Numbered from the stretch's first letter, positions 10,251 to 20,562 are shown. The stretch: 40,381 nucleotides of DNA from an uncultured Bacteroidales bacterium (GCA_905235375.1 CAJOLH010000055.1:1-40381), one strand, 5' to 3'. Notes: generated by a model not told the origin, from the letters alone. Numbers and translations: made by a program.

Positions 10251-12032
10251 TTACTTTGCCCTGCGAGCCTTGATGTAGATGCCTCCCGCCTGGGGATGCT
10301 TGACAGGGAAGCCTTGCAACGTGTAATAACGAGGCTCGACAATCGGGTCAGCATTGACAGTCTCCAACCCTTCGGGCTCGCTATAGTCATCGTTATTGGT
10401 CAGGTAAAGATGATCGATATAGAGCGGAGTATTGCCATAGCTCCAGAAGCCTGCAATATAGATATGACTTGGATCGACAGCTACATTGGTGCCTGCACGG
10501 TACATTTCGTGCAGCGGAACGATGCAACGCTCAGCCCTACCAAAGTCGTTCTGATAGCAACCTGTCCAGTAGTTGTTTTCGTCGAATAGCCGGAACGACC
10601 AGCTGCTGGATGCTGCGGGCTGCCGCATCACTACAACCAGGTATTTCCAAGTCGACAAATCAATGCCCAGCGGGAAATTCCATCCGCCAAAGCCATATTG
10701 GCCTGTAATGAGACATCCCGTCGAAGCATCGTAACTTCCCCTCTCCCATATCGACGGATTGAAGAGTGCATCGCTGCCTGGGAACGAGAGGGTACGGATT
10801 GCCAAAGTGTCTTCAAACTGCCAGTTTGGATCGGCATATTCCTTGAACCAACGGTAGCAAGGACGTGCACACGCCTCGGGATCGGTGAGGAACGTCTGGC
10901 CATCGGGCAAACTGTCATCGTACTTGGCCAAAAGTTCAGGACCCGTGAAGAGCATCCACGAGACGTTGCCTGTGCGATCCATGATATAGCGAAAGTTGGC
11001 ACCGAAGCCCACCCCACCAGCTGTGCCTGTGGTGGCCTTGCCCCACGAGGCATTGTATTTCTGGGGAGCCCAGTCCATCTCGGTGATCAGGATAGGTGCA
11101 ATTTCGGCAACAGGAGCCACCTGGGCGTTCCATCCCGACTGGAATTCGAGATAACCAGCGCCCTTGGTTACCACGCCTTGCTCGGCGCTGCCCGAGTCGC
11201 TCTCGCTGTCCGACCCGTACCAACCGGGATAACAATGAACGGCATAACCGATGTTATCGCCCTGGATGGGATATTTGGCATAGCCTGCATACTGTGACTG
11301 ATAACCGAGACCTGGCACCCAAAGGATGTTGTCGGCACCGCAACTGCGGATGCTATCGACGATAGCCTGGAAGAACTGCGAGCAAGCCTCGGCATGTGCA
11401 TCGCCCACCGACCCGTAGGTTCCGTCGGTCCCTAAGATATTGATAGGTTCGTTGGCCAGCTCGAACATCACCGCAGGATTGTTGCGCAACTTGGCATGTG
11501 ATGCTACCACACCCCAGACGGTAAGAAGATACTTCTGGTATTCACCTCCAATGGATATTTCCTTCGGACATACTCCGGGAGGACGCATCACGACATACAA
11601 ACCGTGGCCGATGGCATATTCAGCCATCGGCACGAATACTTCGTCAAGATACTGCTTGAAACGCGTGAGCGAAAAGGCCGAGATGTCGGATTCTCCACTG
11701 GTCGGGACGCCAGGCTCATTGCTCCAATACGGATCCATGTGAAGGCGCAACCAGCGCATTTCCCAACCTGCATCCAGTATCTTGTCAATAAGACCCTGAT
11801 TGTAGCGCAGACAATCGTCGGTGTTGTAACTCCAACCCCAGCCTCTGCCCTGCTCGTTGAACCAAGGAGAATAGGTCTGCCCAAATCCATGCAAATTGAT
11901 GGGAGTGCCATCGGGTGTGCATAGGTAACGTCCCTCGACATGCAATGCCTGCAGATCGGTACCTTGCGCGCAAAGGAGCCCCTGATAAAGGAGCCCCAAA
12001 AGAAAGACAACTAAACGACTCACGTGCTTCAT
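10251..12032 (-). CDS. GH5-family glycosidase (probable xylanase) with C-terminal sorting-like tail
   Basis: The reading frame is open from 12131, but the first 33 codons give no signal peptide; ATG 12032 gives MKHVSRLVVFLLGLLYQGLL followed by CAQ, a clear export signal, so I use it (593 residues). Residues 30-400 are a clan GH-A barrel of GH5 type: FELANEP with acid/base Glu195 and ILITEMDW with nucleophile Glu318. Residues about 405-560 look like a beta-sandwich. The C-terminus has RYYTLQG and GGIYI, resembling the short type IX secretion C-terminal tails common in Prevotella; this is an inference. It follows xyn10C by 71 bp and is probably the last gene of the long xus operon. I cannot fix the GH5 subfamily or substrate; context suggests xylan. 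Confidence 0.82.
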   Translation of the reverse strand: MKHVSRLVVFLLGLLYQGLLCAQGTDLQALHVEGRYLCTPDGTPINLHGFGQTYSPWFNEQGRGWGWSYNTDDCLRYNQGLIDKILDAGWEMRWLRLHMDPYWSNEPGVPTSGESDISAFSLTRFKQYLDEVFVPMAEYAIGHGLYVVMRPPGVCPKEISIGGEYQKYLLTVWGVVASHAKLRNNPAVMFELANEPINILGTDGTYGSVGDAHAEACSQFFQAIVDSIRSCGADNILWVPGLGYQSQYAGYAKYPIQGDNIGYAVHCYPGWYGSDSESDSGSAEQGVVTKGAGYLEFQSGWNAQVAPVAEIAPILITEMDWAPQKYNASWGKATTGTAGGVGFGANFRYIMDRTGNVSWMLFTGPELLAKYDDSLPDGQTFLTDPEACARPCYRWFKEYADPNWQFEDTLAIRTLSFPGSDALFNPSIWERGSYDASTGCLITGQYGFGGWNFPLGIDLSTWKYLVVVMRQPAASSSWSFRLFDENNYWTGCYQNDFGRAERCIVPLHEMYRAGTNVAVDPSHIYIAGFWSYGNTPLYIDHLYLTNNDDYSEPEGLETVNADPIVEPRYYTLQGFPVKHPQAGGIYIKARRAK

Positions 12033-12103
12033 ACTGTAAAAATAACGAAATGAATATAATTTCGGGGGAGAATACTTTTGGCGCATCTCCCCCCCCGAAA
12101 TTT

Positions 12104-14890
12104 TTATTTCGACTGCAGACCCTCGGCCCATCCAGCGTAGGCAGGTTTGCGGGTGTAGTCTTCGAACCAGAGACCGACGGGCTCACTAGCGCGCCAGCCA
12201 CTCGACGCAGGAGCATCGGTGAGACACCACTGGCAGATGCCGTACTGCTGAGCCTGTGGCACGATGCGGAAGTATTCCTGGATGATCCACTTGTAGTAGT
12301 CGGCCATGGCCTGGAGCTGCTCGAAGGTGACATCCTTCGTCTCGATCATGTTGCCGAACTGCTTATCATAGATGCCCATGTCGAGCTCGGAGATGCGGAC
12401 GAGCTTGCCTGTCTTTGCCATGAGTTCGAGCATACGGGTAATGGCAGCCTGCTGGCGCGCCTGACTCTCGGCATCGATGAAGTAGCTGATGTGCATCTGA
12501 CTTCCGATACCATCAATCTTGGCACCAGCCTCTTCCCACTTGCCGATCCAGTAGATCAGAGACTCGAGCTTATGGTTGTTGTCCCAAGTGGATTCGAGGT
12601 TATAGTCGTTGATGAAGAGCTTGAGATCAGCGGGATTGGTGCCCTCGATGGCAGCATAAGCCTCGCGTGCAGCCTTTTCGGCGGTGACCACGTAATCGAC
12701 ATTGCCGAGGTAGTCCTGCCAGAAGAAGTCGTTGGCCGAACCATTGGCGTGCTGCAGGTCGTAGAAGCCGTCGATGTTGCCGTTGCCCGAGATGGCCTCG
12801 TTGACCAGATCCCATGCCTTCACCTTGCCAGCAGTAGCATTCATCATGCCGTTCACCCAAAGGTTCATGGCGTAGGTCAGCGTGTCGTGCAGCTCTTCGG
12901 CAGTCTGTGGGCGCGTACCGCCCGACGAAGTCATCTCATATTCCCACTTGATGTTGGCGAAGTAGTAGGTGTTGGCTTCGGGCAGGACGTTGAGGTTGAA
13001 GGCGATGGCGTGCATACCGTTGCCCTCTGCTGGGATGGTCGATTCGGCCTCGTAGTGCTGCCACTCGGTAGTGAAGTTGGGATTGCCGGGGAGCATCGCC
13101 CAGTGCATATAGCTGCCTGGAGCATTGTGGCACTGCGACTCGCTCGTGGCAGGCTTATCGGCCTTGTAGTCGAACGCGATGCGATACTTCTCGCCGCCCT
13201 CCCAAGCCTTGTCGGGGGTGTAGATGAAGAACTGCGTGTCCCACGAGTTGGCAGGATTGTCGATCGACTGAACCTTGACGCAGACACCGCCGTCGGGGCC
13301 TTCGCCGGGATAGCCGGGTCCCTGGGTGTCGCCGCCACCGCCGCCATTGCGCACGATGAAGCAGCTGAAGTCGTCGCCCGTCATGTCGCTGTTCGCGATG
13401 GCGTTCACCCAATAGGTGGTGGGGGCGACGCTCTTCTGCTGCGTGCTCCAGCGGATGTCGGCGAAGTAGTAGTCGGTGGCGACAGGCGAGACGTTGAGGT
13501 TGAAGGCGATGGTGTGCATACCGTCGCCCTCAGCGGGGATGGTGCCCTCAGCCTCGTAGTGCTGCCATTCGGTGGTGAAGGTAGGGTTCGAGGCGAGCAT
13601 CTGCCAGTGCATATAGCCGCCTGGGGCATTGTGGCACTGCGTCTCGCAGCCAGCTTCGCGGCTGGCACGATACCAGAACGAGAGCCTGTAGGCTTCGCCG
13701 GCTGCCCAGGCACGGTCGGGGGTGTAGATGAAGAACTGCGTGTCCCACGAGTTGGCAGGATTGTCGATCGACGTGATCTTGATGCAGTTCTTGCCGTCGG
13801 GACCCTCGGCGATGGGGGTGCCGGGCACGTCGCCCTTGCCGGGTTCGCGCACCACAAAGTTGTCCATCGGTTGGCCTTCAGCCATTTCGCTGTTGGTGAG
13901 GTGGTTCACCCATTCGATGGTGTAGCTGGCTCCACCGAGCTGCTCCATGCCTACCATGAAGTTCACCCACGAATATTTCCACCACGTGTTGCCGGGCACG
14001 TTGCCATCCTCCTGCCAGCCTACGTCCTTGAGCTTGACCTCCTCGTCGAAGCTGCCATTGGCCACCAGGTTCTCGTCCGAACCTGCCTCGGTGACCACGA
14101 AGTCGTCGAGGAAGAAGTCGCCATCGAGCTTGCCGAGCGAGAACTGCAGGTACTTGTAGTCGGCCGAGGCGGTGAATGTGAGGCTGAGCGTAGTCATGTC
14201 GCCACCGGCTGCCAGGCCGCCAAAGCCCGTGTAGAGCACGGCACCCTGGGCGTCGCATGGCCAGAAGGGCACTTCGTTGAGCCCGTTGGTAGCCTTGGCG
14301 CTGACAGAGACGTTATAGGTCTTGCCGGCCTGAAGGGGCTGTGGCAGGGTATAGTTGAGCTGATAGTCCCAAACATTCTCGCTGGGTCCGGTCGTGGTCA
14401 TCTTCAGGCATTGGTTGCCGCCGCCCTCGGGGATGGGCAGTTCGATGTCGGCTACCAGAGAGTTGAGCCACTTCACGGGCTGCTGCGAATGCCATGCCAG
14501 GGTGTGACCATAGACGGTAAGCCCGGCATCTTCAGCTGCGTTGACAAATGCAGTGACGGTCGAGAAGTTCATGTTGCCCTTGTCATCGACTACCGATCCC
14601 ATCTTCATGGCATTACCGGCCACTATCTCGTCGAAGTTGGCTGTGGTGAGGGCATAGAGCATTCCCTTGTTGTTGAACTCTGAGGCAGTGAGCGCTGCGC
14701 TCACCTTGAAACCGGGGTGAGCGGAGCGGTCGAGATATTCCTTGAGAGGCTGGTACTCGTTGAGGTAGTCATACAGTTCAGCATTGCCGGGACGGGAAAC
14801 GGTGTAATCGTTGGTCTCCAGGAAGTCGGCACATGAGGTCAGCAGTAGGACACCTGCCGCAGCAGTCAGCCATTGGTTGATATTTTTCAT
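12104..14890 (-). CDS. xyn10C: Xyn10C: GH10 endo-xylanase with carbohydrate-binding modules inserted in the catalytic domain
   Basis: The enzyme cuts the xylan backbone at the cell surface. Its 928 residues start with a lipoprotein signal (LLLTSC, Cys20). GH10 begins at about residue 45 (ASEFNNKGMLYAL, YGHTLAWHSQ), breaks off near 145 and resumes at about 660 with WDLVNEAIS (acid/base Glu698) and ISELDMG (nucleophile Glu835). The 500-residue insert holds three CBM4/CBM22-like beta-sandwiches: about 150-275, 365-481 and 533-649. The last two are close copies sharing SIDNPANSWDTQFFIYTPD and TTEWQHYEAE. Xylanases with CBMs in this loop are known from Prevotella and Bacteroides; in P. bryantii xyn10C likewise follows xusE. 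It lies 14 bp after xusE. Catalytic residues are intact. Confidence 0.93.
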   Translation of the reverse strand: MKNINQWLTAAAGVLLLTSCADFLETNDYTVSRPGNAELYDYLNEYQPLKEYLDRSAHPGFKVSAALTASEFNNKGMLYALTTANFDEIVAGNAMKMGSVVDDKGNMNFSTVTAFVNAAEDAGLTVYGHTLAWHSQQPVKWLNSLVADIELPIPEGGGNQCLKMTTTGPSENVWDYQLNYTLPQPLQAGKTYNVSVSAKATNGLNEVPFWPCDAQGAVLYTGFGGLAAGGDMTTLSLTFTASADYKYLQFSLGKLDGDFFLDDFVVTEAGSDENLVANGSFDEEVKLKDVGWQEDGNVPGNTWWKYSWVNFMVGMEQLGGASYTIEWVNHLTNSEMAEGQPMDNFVVREPGKGDVPGTPIAEGPDGKNCIKITSIDNPANSWDTQFFIYTPDRAWAAGEAYRLSFWYRASREAGCETQCHNAPGGYMHWQMLASNPTFTTEWQHYEAEGTIPAEGDGMHTIAFNLNVSPVATDYYFADIRWSTQQKSVAPTTYWVNAIANSDMTGDDFSCFIVRNGGGGGDTQGPGYPGEGPDGGVCVKVQSIDNPANSWDTQFFIYTPDKAWEGGEKYRIAFDYKADKPATSESQCHNAPGSYMHWAMLPGNPNFTTEWQHYEAESTIPAEGNGMHAIAFNLNVLPEANTYYFANIKWEYEMTSSGGTRPQTAEELHDTLTYAMNLWVNGMMNATAGKVKAWDLVNEAISGNGNIDGFYDLQHANGSANDFFWQDYLGNVDYVVTAEKAAREAYAAIEGTNPADLKLFINDYNLESTWDNNHKLESLIYWIGKWEEAGAKIDGIGSQMHISYFIDAESQARQQAAITRMLELMAKTGKLVRISELDMGIYDKQFGNMIETKDVTFEQLQAMADYYKWIIQEYFRIVPQAQQYGICQWCLTDAPASSGWRASEPVGLWFEDYTRKPAYAGWAEGLQSK
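13211..13268. repeat. 58-bp exact repeat in xyn10C, copy A (in module 3)
   Basis: This 58-bp stretch is identical to 13715-13772, exactly 504 bp (168 codons) away. It encodes the SIDNPANSWDTQFFIYTPD segment of the third inserted module. Exact DNA identity points to recent duplication or gene conversion. Confidence 0.85.
13715..13772. repeat. 58-bp exact repeat in xyn10C, copy B (in module 2)
   Basis: Partner of 13211-13268, in the second inserted module. The two could recombine and remove one 504-bp module without breaking the frame. Confidence 0.85.
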
Positions 14891-14904
14891 CTTCGTACTT
14901 TTTA

Positions 14905-15777
14905 TTAGTTGAACTCTATGACAGTACCGGCAAATTCACCTCGGCGCTGAAGCACGAGGGTTTCGTCGTACGACTTGCCGCCTGCTGTATATTTGAGGTA
15001 GAGCGCATTGCGGTCCTTGTTGCCCCAAGCCTTGGCTTCGGTGCCATGGCCATAGTTGCCGCTGCCCAAAACGCCATCGCCCGTGATGGTGCAGTTGTCG
15101 TCCTTCTCGCTACCAAAGCTCAGCGTCATCTTCACACCATCCACATTAGTGTATTCGCATGTGGTGAGCGAAGTGGTAGTGGTGTGCACAATTGCGCACT
15201 TCTCGATTTCGGAGGCCGTACCCTTTACGAGGTAGTAGCCTTCCCAAGGATTGACGTAGCGCACACAGTAGAGCGTGTAGTCCATCTCCTCGAGAATCTT
15301 GCTTGCACCCTTCACACCGCTCATACGAAGAGGAAGAACGTAGGTCTGGGTGATTGAGGCAGGATCCTGGAAGAAGGCATCGGTGAGTTGCACCTCCACA
15401 CCGCTCATGCGGTTGCCAGCATAGGTCGATGTGGTGCTAGCAAGCTGATAATAGCTCGTTGGCAGCACGGTGACTGCACGACCGTCCTTGAAGGTGACAC
15501 CCTGAGCCAGGCTCTCATCAACGGCAACATTGAAGGTGAATTCGTAGGAATCGTAAGTACCGGCTCCGTAGCCCATCACCTTGAAGCGGTGGGCATTGTC
15601 GAGCTCGGTGCTGTATTCCACGCCATCGCCCAGCAGGATGGTGCGAACAGGATACTGATAAGGGAAATAGACAGTGGTGCCTCCCTCGAAATCGTCGAAA
15701 TCCTGGTCACCGTTCTTGCAACCTGTCGTGGCGACGGCAGCAAAAAGCATCAGTGACATATAGATTGTTTTTTTCAT
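14905..15777 (-). CDS. xusE: XusE: surface lipoprotein of the xylan system (DUF1735-like)
   Basis: ATG 15777 gives a lipoprotein signal MKKTIYMSLMLFAAVATTGC (Cys20); the frame is open to 15846 but the extra residues overlap xusD and fit no signal. The mature protein (290 residues in all) has an N-terminal half of DUF1735 type (TVYFPYQYPVRTI, then LPTSYYQLAS) and a C-terminal half with beta-strand repeats ending in GTVIEF. Proteins in this place next to SusC/SusD pairs are usually surface glycan-binding lipoproteins. Position between xusD and xyn10C matches xusE in P. bryantii. Glycan binding is inferred from context. Confidence 0.85.
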   Translation of the reverse strand: MKKTIYMSLMLFAAVATTGCKNGDQDFDDFEGGTTVYFPYQYPVRTILLGDGVEYSTELDNAHRFKVMGYGAGTYDSYEFTFNVAVDESLAQGVTFKDGRAVTVLPTSYYQLASTTSTYAGNRMSGVEVQLTDAFFQDPASITQTYVLPLRMSGVKGASKILEEMDYTLYCVRYVNPWEGYYLVKGTASEIEKCAIVHTTTTSLTTCEYTNVDGVKMTLSFGSEKDDNCTITGDGVLGSGNYGHGTEAKAWGNKDRNALYLKYTAGGKSYDETLVLQRRGEFAGTVIEFN

Positions 15778-15794
15778 TGCAAATGATATTATTC

Positions 15795-15831
15795 CAATTA
15801 ACAATAAATAATTAACAATTAACAATTGGAT
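15795..15831. repeat. ATTAACAAT repeats in the xusD-xusE spacer
   Basis: The 62-bp spacer contains ATTAACAAT three times. Similar AT-rich runs stand before the GH10-CE1 gene (about 5503-5520) and gpmI. Such A/T leaders are common upstream of Bacteroidota genes, where they help ribosome loading in place of a Shine-Dalgarno sequence. Confidence 0.5.
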
Positions 15832-15839
15832 GAAAGTGC

Positions 15840-17624
15840 TTACCATCCCTTGTTCTGCTGGAGGGCATTGTACTTCAGGATCTCGGAGTACGGGATTGGA
15901 GCGAAGTACTGATAGTCCTTGTAGTTGCGAGGCTCGACGTCGATGGTCTTGAACCCGGCATCGGCGGCACTGATTTCTGCTCCCTTGACCGTCTCATTGA
16001 GTTTGTTCAAATCCACTTGCCAGCGGCGGAGGTCGTAGAAGCGATGATTCTCGAAGCAAAGCTCCAGGCGGCGCTCGTTGCGGATCAGCTCACGCATCTT
16101 CTCCTTGCTCTGCACACATTCGTTGAGATAGGGGTCGTCAGTGCCGGGGCAGATACCCGCACGCTCACGCAGCGACTTGATGACGCTCTTGGCTGTCCAC
16201 TTGCTTCCTGCCACGGCAACTTCGGGGCCAACAGCCTCATTGGCTGCCTCGGCATAGTCGAGAAACATCTCGGTCCAGCGGATACGGGCATCGTAGCTCT
16301 TCTGGTTGGTGATATTCGACGGATTGAGGTTCACATCGGGACGAAGGAGCTTACGCATATAGTAGCCCGTACGGGTGGAGTAACCGACGGTATAATTCAA
16401 ACCGTTGATATTGTTGGCCTCGTAGGTGCCTGTGATGATAGTGGTGCCTGCCGAACCGATCGACTGGCCATCGTAGAGGATGTAGGCGGCAAGGCGTCCG
16501 TCACGATCAGCGTAGGGATTCTGCGGATTGTAGCCCGAACGGCTATCGGTGATGGGATAACCATTCGACATCGGGAAGGCATCGACCAGGTTCTGCGAGG
16601 GATTGCAGCGGCCCAGGCCGTTGATCGACGGGGGGTAGTAGTTGCTCTCCAGGTCATGACGCTCGCTGACGTTGGTCTGCCAGATGCTCTCGCTGGAGTT
16701 GTAGCCCTTGTTCAGACCTCCGATTTCGGCTGTGTTGGCAAACCACTTGTATCCGTCGGCAGGCATATCCTTGGTGTCGATGAGCTCGGCAGCATAGCGG
16801 GCAGCCTGCTCCATCGAGATACCTGAATAATTGGCGTATGCGGGCGAAGCGGCAAACAGGGCGACCTGGACACGCAAGGCACGCAGAATCATGCCGTTGA
16901 TCTTGCCTTTCTGATGATAGCCGAAGGCACGGGTGTATTTGCCGGCCGAGATACCCAGACTCCTGTACTTGGCAGGCACTGCATTGTCATCGCTGATGTC
17001 GTTATACTCATAGGGCAGGAGTTCGAGGGCACGGTCGATATCCACCATGATCGAATCGATGCAGGCACGGAAGGTGGCACGCGGCTGATTGAAGTCGGCA
17101 TCTGCCTCCTGAAACTCGCGCAGGATGGGCACACCCATCATCTCGCTCACACCATCGACCATACCGGCATGGGCGCGCAGCAGGTAGAAGAGCTGCAGGG
17201 CGCGCATACCGTAGGCATCACCCTTGAAGAGGTCGGTGAAGAGGCGCTGCAGTCCCTCGTCGGTACTCCAGGCTACCTTATCGGCATTAGCCACCATGAT
17301 GTTGACATACTGGATGGCATTCAGGCGGTTCTTCCACTGCGAAGTGGGGTCATTCTCGGCAGACCATGCGCCTGTAGCCATCTGCAGGTAGCTGTTCGAC
17401 TGGTCGTTCGAGACTGCATCGTCGGTGGCAAGGTCGGTCTGTGGAGAGTTGGAATAGGGCAGCAGGATGTAGGCATTGCCTAAAATGCCCTGTGCATAGT
17501 TGGCATCGCCGTACATCGAACTGACGTCCTTGAGATTCTCCTGGGCAGGCTCAAAGAGGTCATCGCAGGAGGCAAGGGTTATACCCATAAGCACTACGGA
17601 CAGTATATGTTTGATAGTTTTCAT
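15840..17624 (-). CDS. xusD: XusD: SusD-family oligosaccharide-binding lipoprotein
   Basis: SusD proteins are lids on SusC channels that capture oligosaccharides at the cell surface. ATG 17624 starts MKTIKHILSVVLMGITLASC, a lipobox with Cys20; the frame is open to 17690 but that part lies in xusC. The 594-residue protein has TPR-like helices (ALQLFYLLRAHAG), the RWTEMFLDYAEAANEA helix, LIRNERRLELCFENHRFYDL and the C-terminal FAPIPYSEI followed by NALQQNKGW, all typical of SusD. It pairs with the SusC 43 bp upstream. Confidence 0.94.
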   Translation of the reverse strand: MKTIKHILSVVLMGITLASCDDLFEPAQENLKDVSSMYGDANYAQGILGNAYILLPYSNSPQTDLATDDAVSNDQSNSYLQMATGAWSAENDPTSQWKNRLNAIQYVNIMVANADKVAWSTDEGLQRLFTDLFKGDAYGMRALQLFYLLRAHAGMVDGVSEMMGVPILREFQEADADFNQPRATFRACIDSIMVDIDRALELLPYEYNDISDDNAVPAKYRSLGISAGKYTRAFGYHQKGKINGMILRALRVQVALFAASPAYANYSGISMEQAARYAAELIDTKDMPADGYKWFANTAEIGGLNKGYNSSESIWQTNVSERHDLESNYYPPSINGLGRCNPSQNLVDAFPMSNGYPITDSRSGYNPQNPYADRDGRLAAYILYDGQSIGSAGTTIITGTYEANNINGLNYTVGYSTRTGYYMRKLLRPDVNLNPSNITNQKSYDARIRWTEMFLDYAEAANEAVGPEVAVAGSKWTAKSVIKSLRERAGICPGTDDPYLNECVQSKEKMRELIRNERRLELCFENHRFYDLRRWQVDLNKLNETVKGAEISAADAGFKTIDVEPRNYKDYQYFAPIPYSEILKYNALQQNKGW

Positions 17625-17667
17625 TTCTTTATGTCTTTTTGGGAATTGCATTTCCTTACAAGCTGAT

Positions 17668-20510
17668 TTAGAACTTAACCGAAGCTCCAATCTGATAGAA
17701 GCGGTTCTGCGGTGCAGAGCCTACGTTCATCTCCAAGATCTCCTTCTCCTTGGCAATCTTGAGCAGGTTGCTGCCATTGGCGAAGATGCTGATGCCCTTG
17801 ACCACCTTGCTGCCCTCGAAGAGCGAAGCGGGGAAGTCGTAGGTGAGCTGAACCTTCTGGAGGTTGAACTGGTCGGTGTCGTAGAGCCAGTAGTCGGAGG
17901 TCACGAAGTTGTTCGAGCCACTACCTGTGGTCAAACGCGGATAGGCTGCCGACGAAGCATTGGTCACCGTATGGGTGTTCGGATCGACGATGGCACGGTC
18001 GCGCACCACAACGCTGTACTTCGAGTCGCCATGTATCCACCAGTAGCTGTTGTTCTTCACTGCCTGACCACCGAATCCACCTGTGGCAAGGACGAAGAGG
18101 CTCAAACCCTTATACTTGAGGGTGAAGTTGACACCGACGGTGAGCGGATTGCCATACCAGCCGCCACGTCCCAGATTGACCTGATCCTTGTTGTCAATCA
18201 CACCATCGCCGTTCTGGTCCTTGTAGCGGAGGTCACCGGCCTTGGGCGTCTCGCCGAGCTTCTGCTCAGGAGCTCCAGCCACCTCGTCGTCGCTCTTGAA
18301 AATGCCCATGCACTCATAGCCCCAGATGGCATCGAGCTCTGTGCCCTCGCGATACTGATAGGCATCGGCATACTGCGAGTCGTCGCGCTTGCTGGCCTCG
18401 GTGTCGTACCAGGTCATGCTGGCACCTGCACCTACCATCCAGTCGTCGGTGAGCTGCTTCTTGTAGTTGATACCTGCCTCAAAGCCGTAACGCAAGTCAT
18501 CGTTATAGTTGGTGTAAGGCACGAACGATGCATCAGGCCAATAGGTCGAGAAATAGCTCGGATAGAGGTTGTTAGGCACGATGATCAGACCTTCGGTAGT
18601 GGTGCGAAAGTAAGATGCTTCGAAACTGAGAGACTTCTCAAGCAATGCACCCTGCAGCGTTACGCTGAACTCCTTGCGCTTGATGTAGTCGAGGTTCTTG
18701 TTCGAACCACGTCTCGAAGTTGTTGCCTGCTGGGCATCGCCTACACCCCAACCCCACCATACGTCGTGGTTGTTGTTGAAGTCAGGGGCATACATGCCAT
18801 AGCTCTCGACGTCGATATCCTGGCTGAGCAAACTGTAAGAAGCGCTGAGCTTCAGGTCGTCGAAGACAGAGCCTTCGAGGAATGTCTCATGGGCAATGTT
18901 CCATCCTGCGGTGAAGCTGTAGCTGAAGCCCTTGCGATTGCCCTCGGCGAGCTTTGCGCTATGGAGCAGTGCAGAACCGAACTCAGCGTAGTACCGGTGT
19001 GCATAGTTGTAGGAGGCAAGCAGGCCGGCATTGACATTGCTGGTCTTGTGGTACTCGCCCGACTGCGACTGCTGATAACCGTTGGCAAGCAGCATGGCAC
19101 TCACATTGTGCACATCGTTGAAGCTGCGGTTGTAGTCAAAATGGGCATTGAAGTCGATGGTCTGTCGGTAGGTCGAACCACCTACGCCCTGAATACCCGA
19201 ATGCTCATCATTGTTCTGCTTCACAAGCGAGGTGATCACCTCCTTGCCATTGTAGTTACCCCACTGGGGGATGTAGATGGCATAGGTGTCGGTGTAGTTG
19301 GTCGAATAGGCTGTGGCATAATCGACGGCAAACATCGTCGAGAAGGTCAAACCCTTGAGCACGCGGTTAAGGTCAAAGTTCATACCCAGCGAGAACTCGA
19401 AGTGACGGCTGTTGTACTTGCTCGTACCAGCAGCAAAACCATTGGCAATGACGTTGGTGTATTCGCTCTCAACGGGGTCGGATGGAGCACCGATGAAGCT
19501 GCCGTCGAAGAGTCGGGCAGTACTCATCAGGTCGGACGTTGTAGGATTGAGCGGATCCAGATAGGACATGGGGATGAAACCTACCACACGGTTGGGACGC
19601 AGCGAACTGGCAGCACCCAAAAGTCGGTGTTCGAAGCCGAACGCGCACTGTAGAAGGTCACATTGGCATCGACGAATGCACTGATCATATCGGATATCTG
19701 CATATCGACGTTGCCACGCACGTTGAGGCGGTCGGTATAGTCATCCTTGGTGTTGCCGTAATCCAGGTTGTCGCCCGAACGCTGGTAACCGATGTTGGTG
19801 TAGTAGTGGGTACGCTTGGCACCACCACGGAACTCGGCCACCACCTCTGAGCGGTTGTAGGCCTTCTTGAGGTAATCGCTCGAATAGAGATTGATGTCGG
19901 GATAGCGATAGGGGTTCACTCCGGCATAGGTGTTGTAGATGGTTTCATCGCTGTACTTCTTGGCATAACCATCGTTGACAAGTGCCTCGTTGTAGAGGGT
20001 CATATACTCGGCGGCACCCAGATATTCGGGGAACGACTTAGCCACGTTCCAGCCGGTATTGGCACTCACCTTGATCTGCAGGTCCTGGTCGTTGCCTCGC
20101 TTGGTGGTGATCAGGATGACACCCTTGGCAGCGCGGCTACCATAGAGCACTACGGCCTGGGCACCCTTCATGAAGGTCACTTGTGCAATCTCGTCGGGCT
20201 TCACGTTGTCGGCATCACGGGGCACACCGTCAACGAGCACCAGATAATCGGTCTGGCCCCAAAGAGAAGCTCCGTTGAAACCAGAGACATAGCCCTGCAT
20301 ATTGTCGAGGCTGTAGGTGTTGTTGTTCTTAGCGGCGAGTTCCTCATAGTCGAGCACCGACACACCACCCAGCAAATCCTCCTGTGGCACACTGCGGAAG
20401 GCTACTTTCACCTTCTGTGCTGCGTCTTCGTCGTCCAGCCCTTGTGCAAAGCTGACGGTCGAAAGCAACGCGGCAGGCAGCAGCAGGTATTTGAAATATG
20501 TTGTATTCAT
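17668..20510 (-). pseudogene. xusC: XusC: SusC-family TonB-dependent transporter, frameshifted as read
   Basis: SusC proteins carry oligosaccharides across the outer membrane. ATG 20510 gives a signal peptide (MNTTYFKYLLLPAALLSTVS) and a plug domain with YLVLVDGVPRDADNV and GVILITTKRG. That frame reads to SNTDFW and then ends at 19581; the next frame goes on GAASSLRPNRVVGFIP to the barrel end GASVKF at 17668. The frames meet at a GGG (about 19616-19618); one extra G would restore DFWGAASSLRPNRV, the conserved SusC segment, and a 947-residue protein. Unlike XusA it has no carboxypeptidase-like N-terminal domain, which is a trait of this transporter type. The break may be a read error; if real, the second SusC/D pair would not work. 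Confidence 0.9.
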
Positions 20511-20562
20511 GCGAATGAATATTTTTTATTTAGGAAAAACTTTGTCTTTCTTTCTCTATCTT

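Noticed and set aside
12033..12131. Longer start for the GH5 protein
   Set aside because: The extra 33 residues overlap xyn10C and hide the signal peptide that begins at 12032.
11915..14683. 922-residue plus-strand frame opposite xyn10C, and similar long antisense frames at 17500-19653, 23205-25172, 26116-27957 and 34867-37305
   Set aside because: All lie opposite well-recognised genes, show no known domain or codon pattern of their own, and come from the GC-skewed codon use of the real gene.
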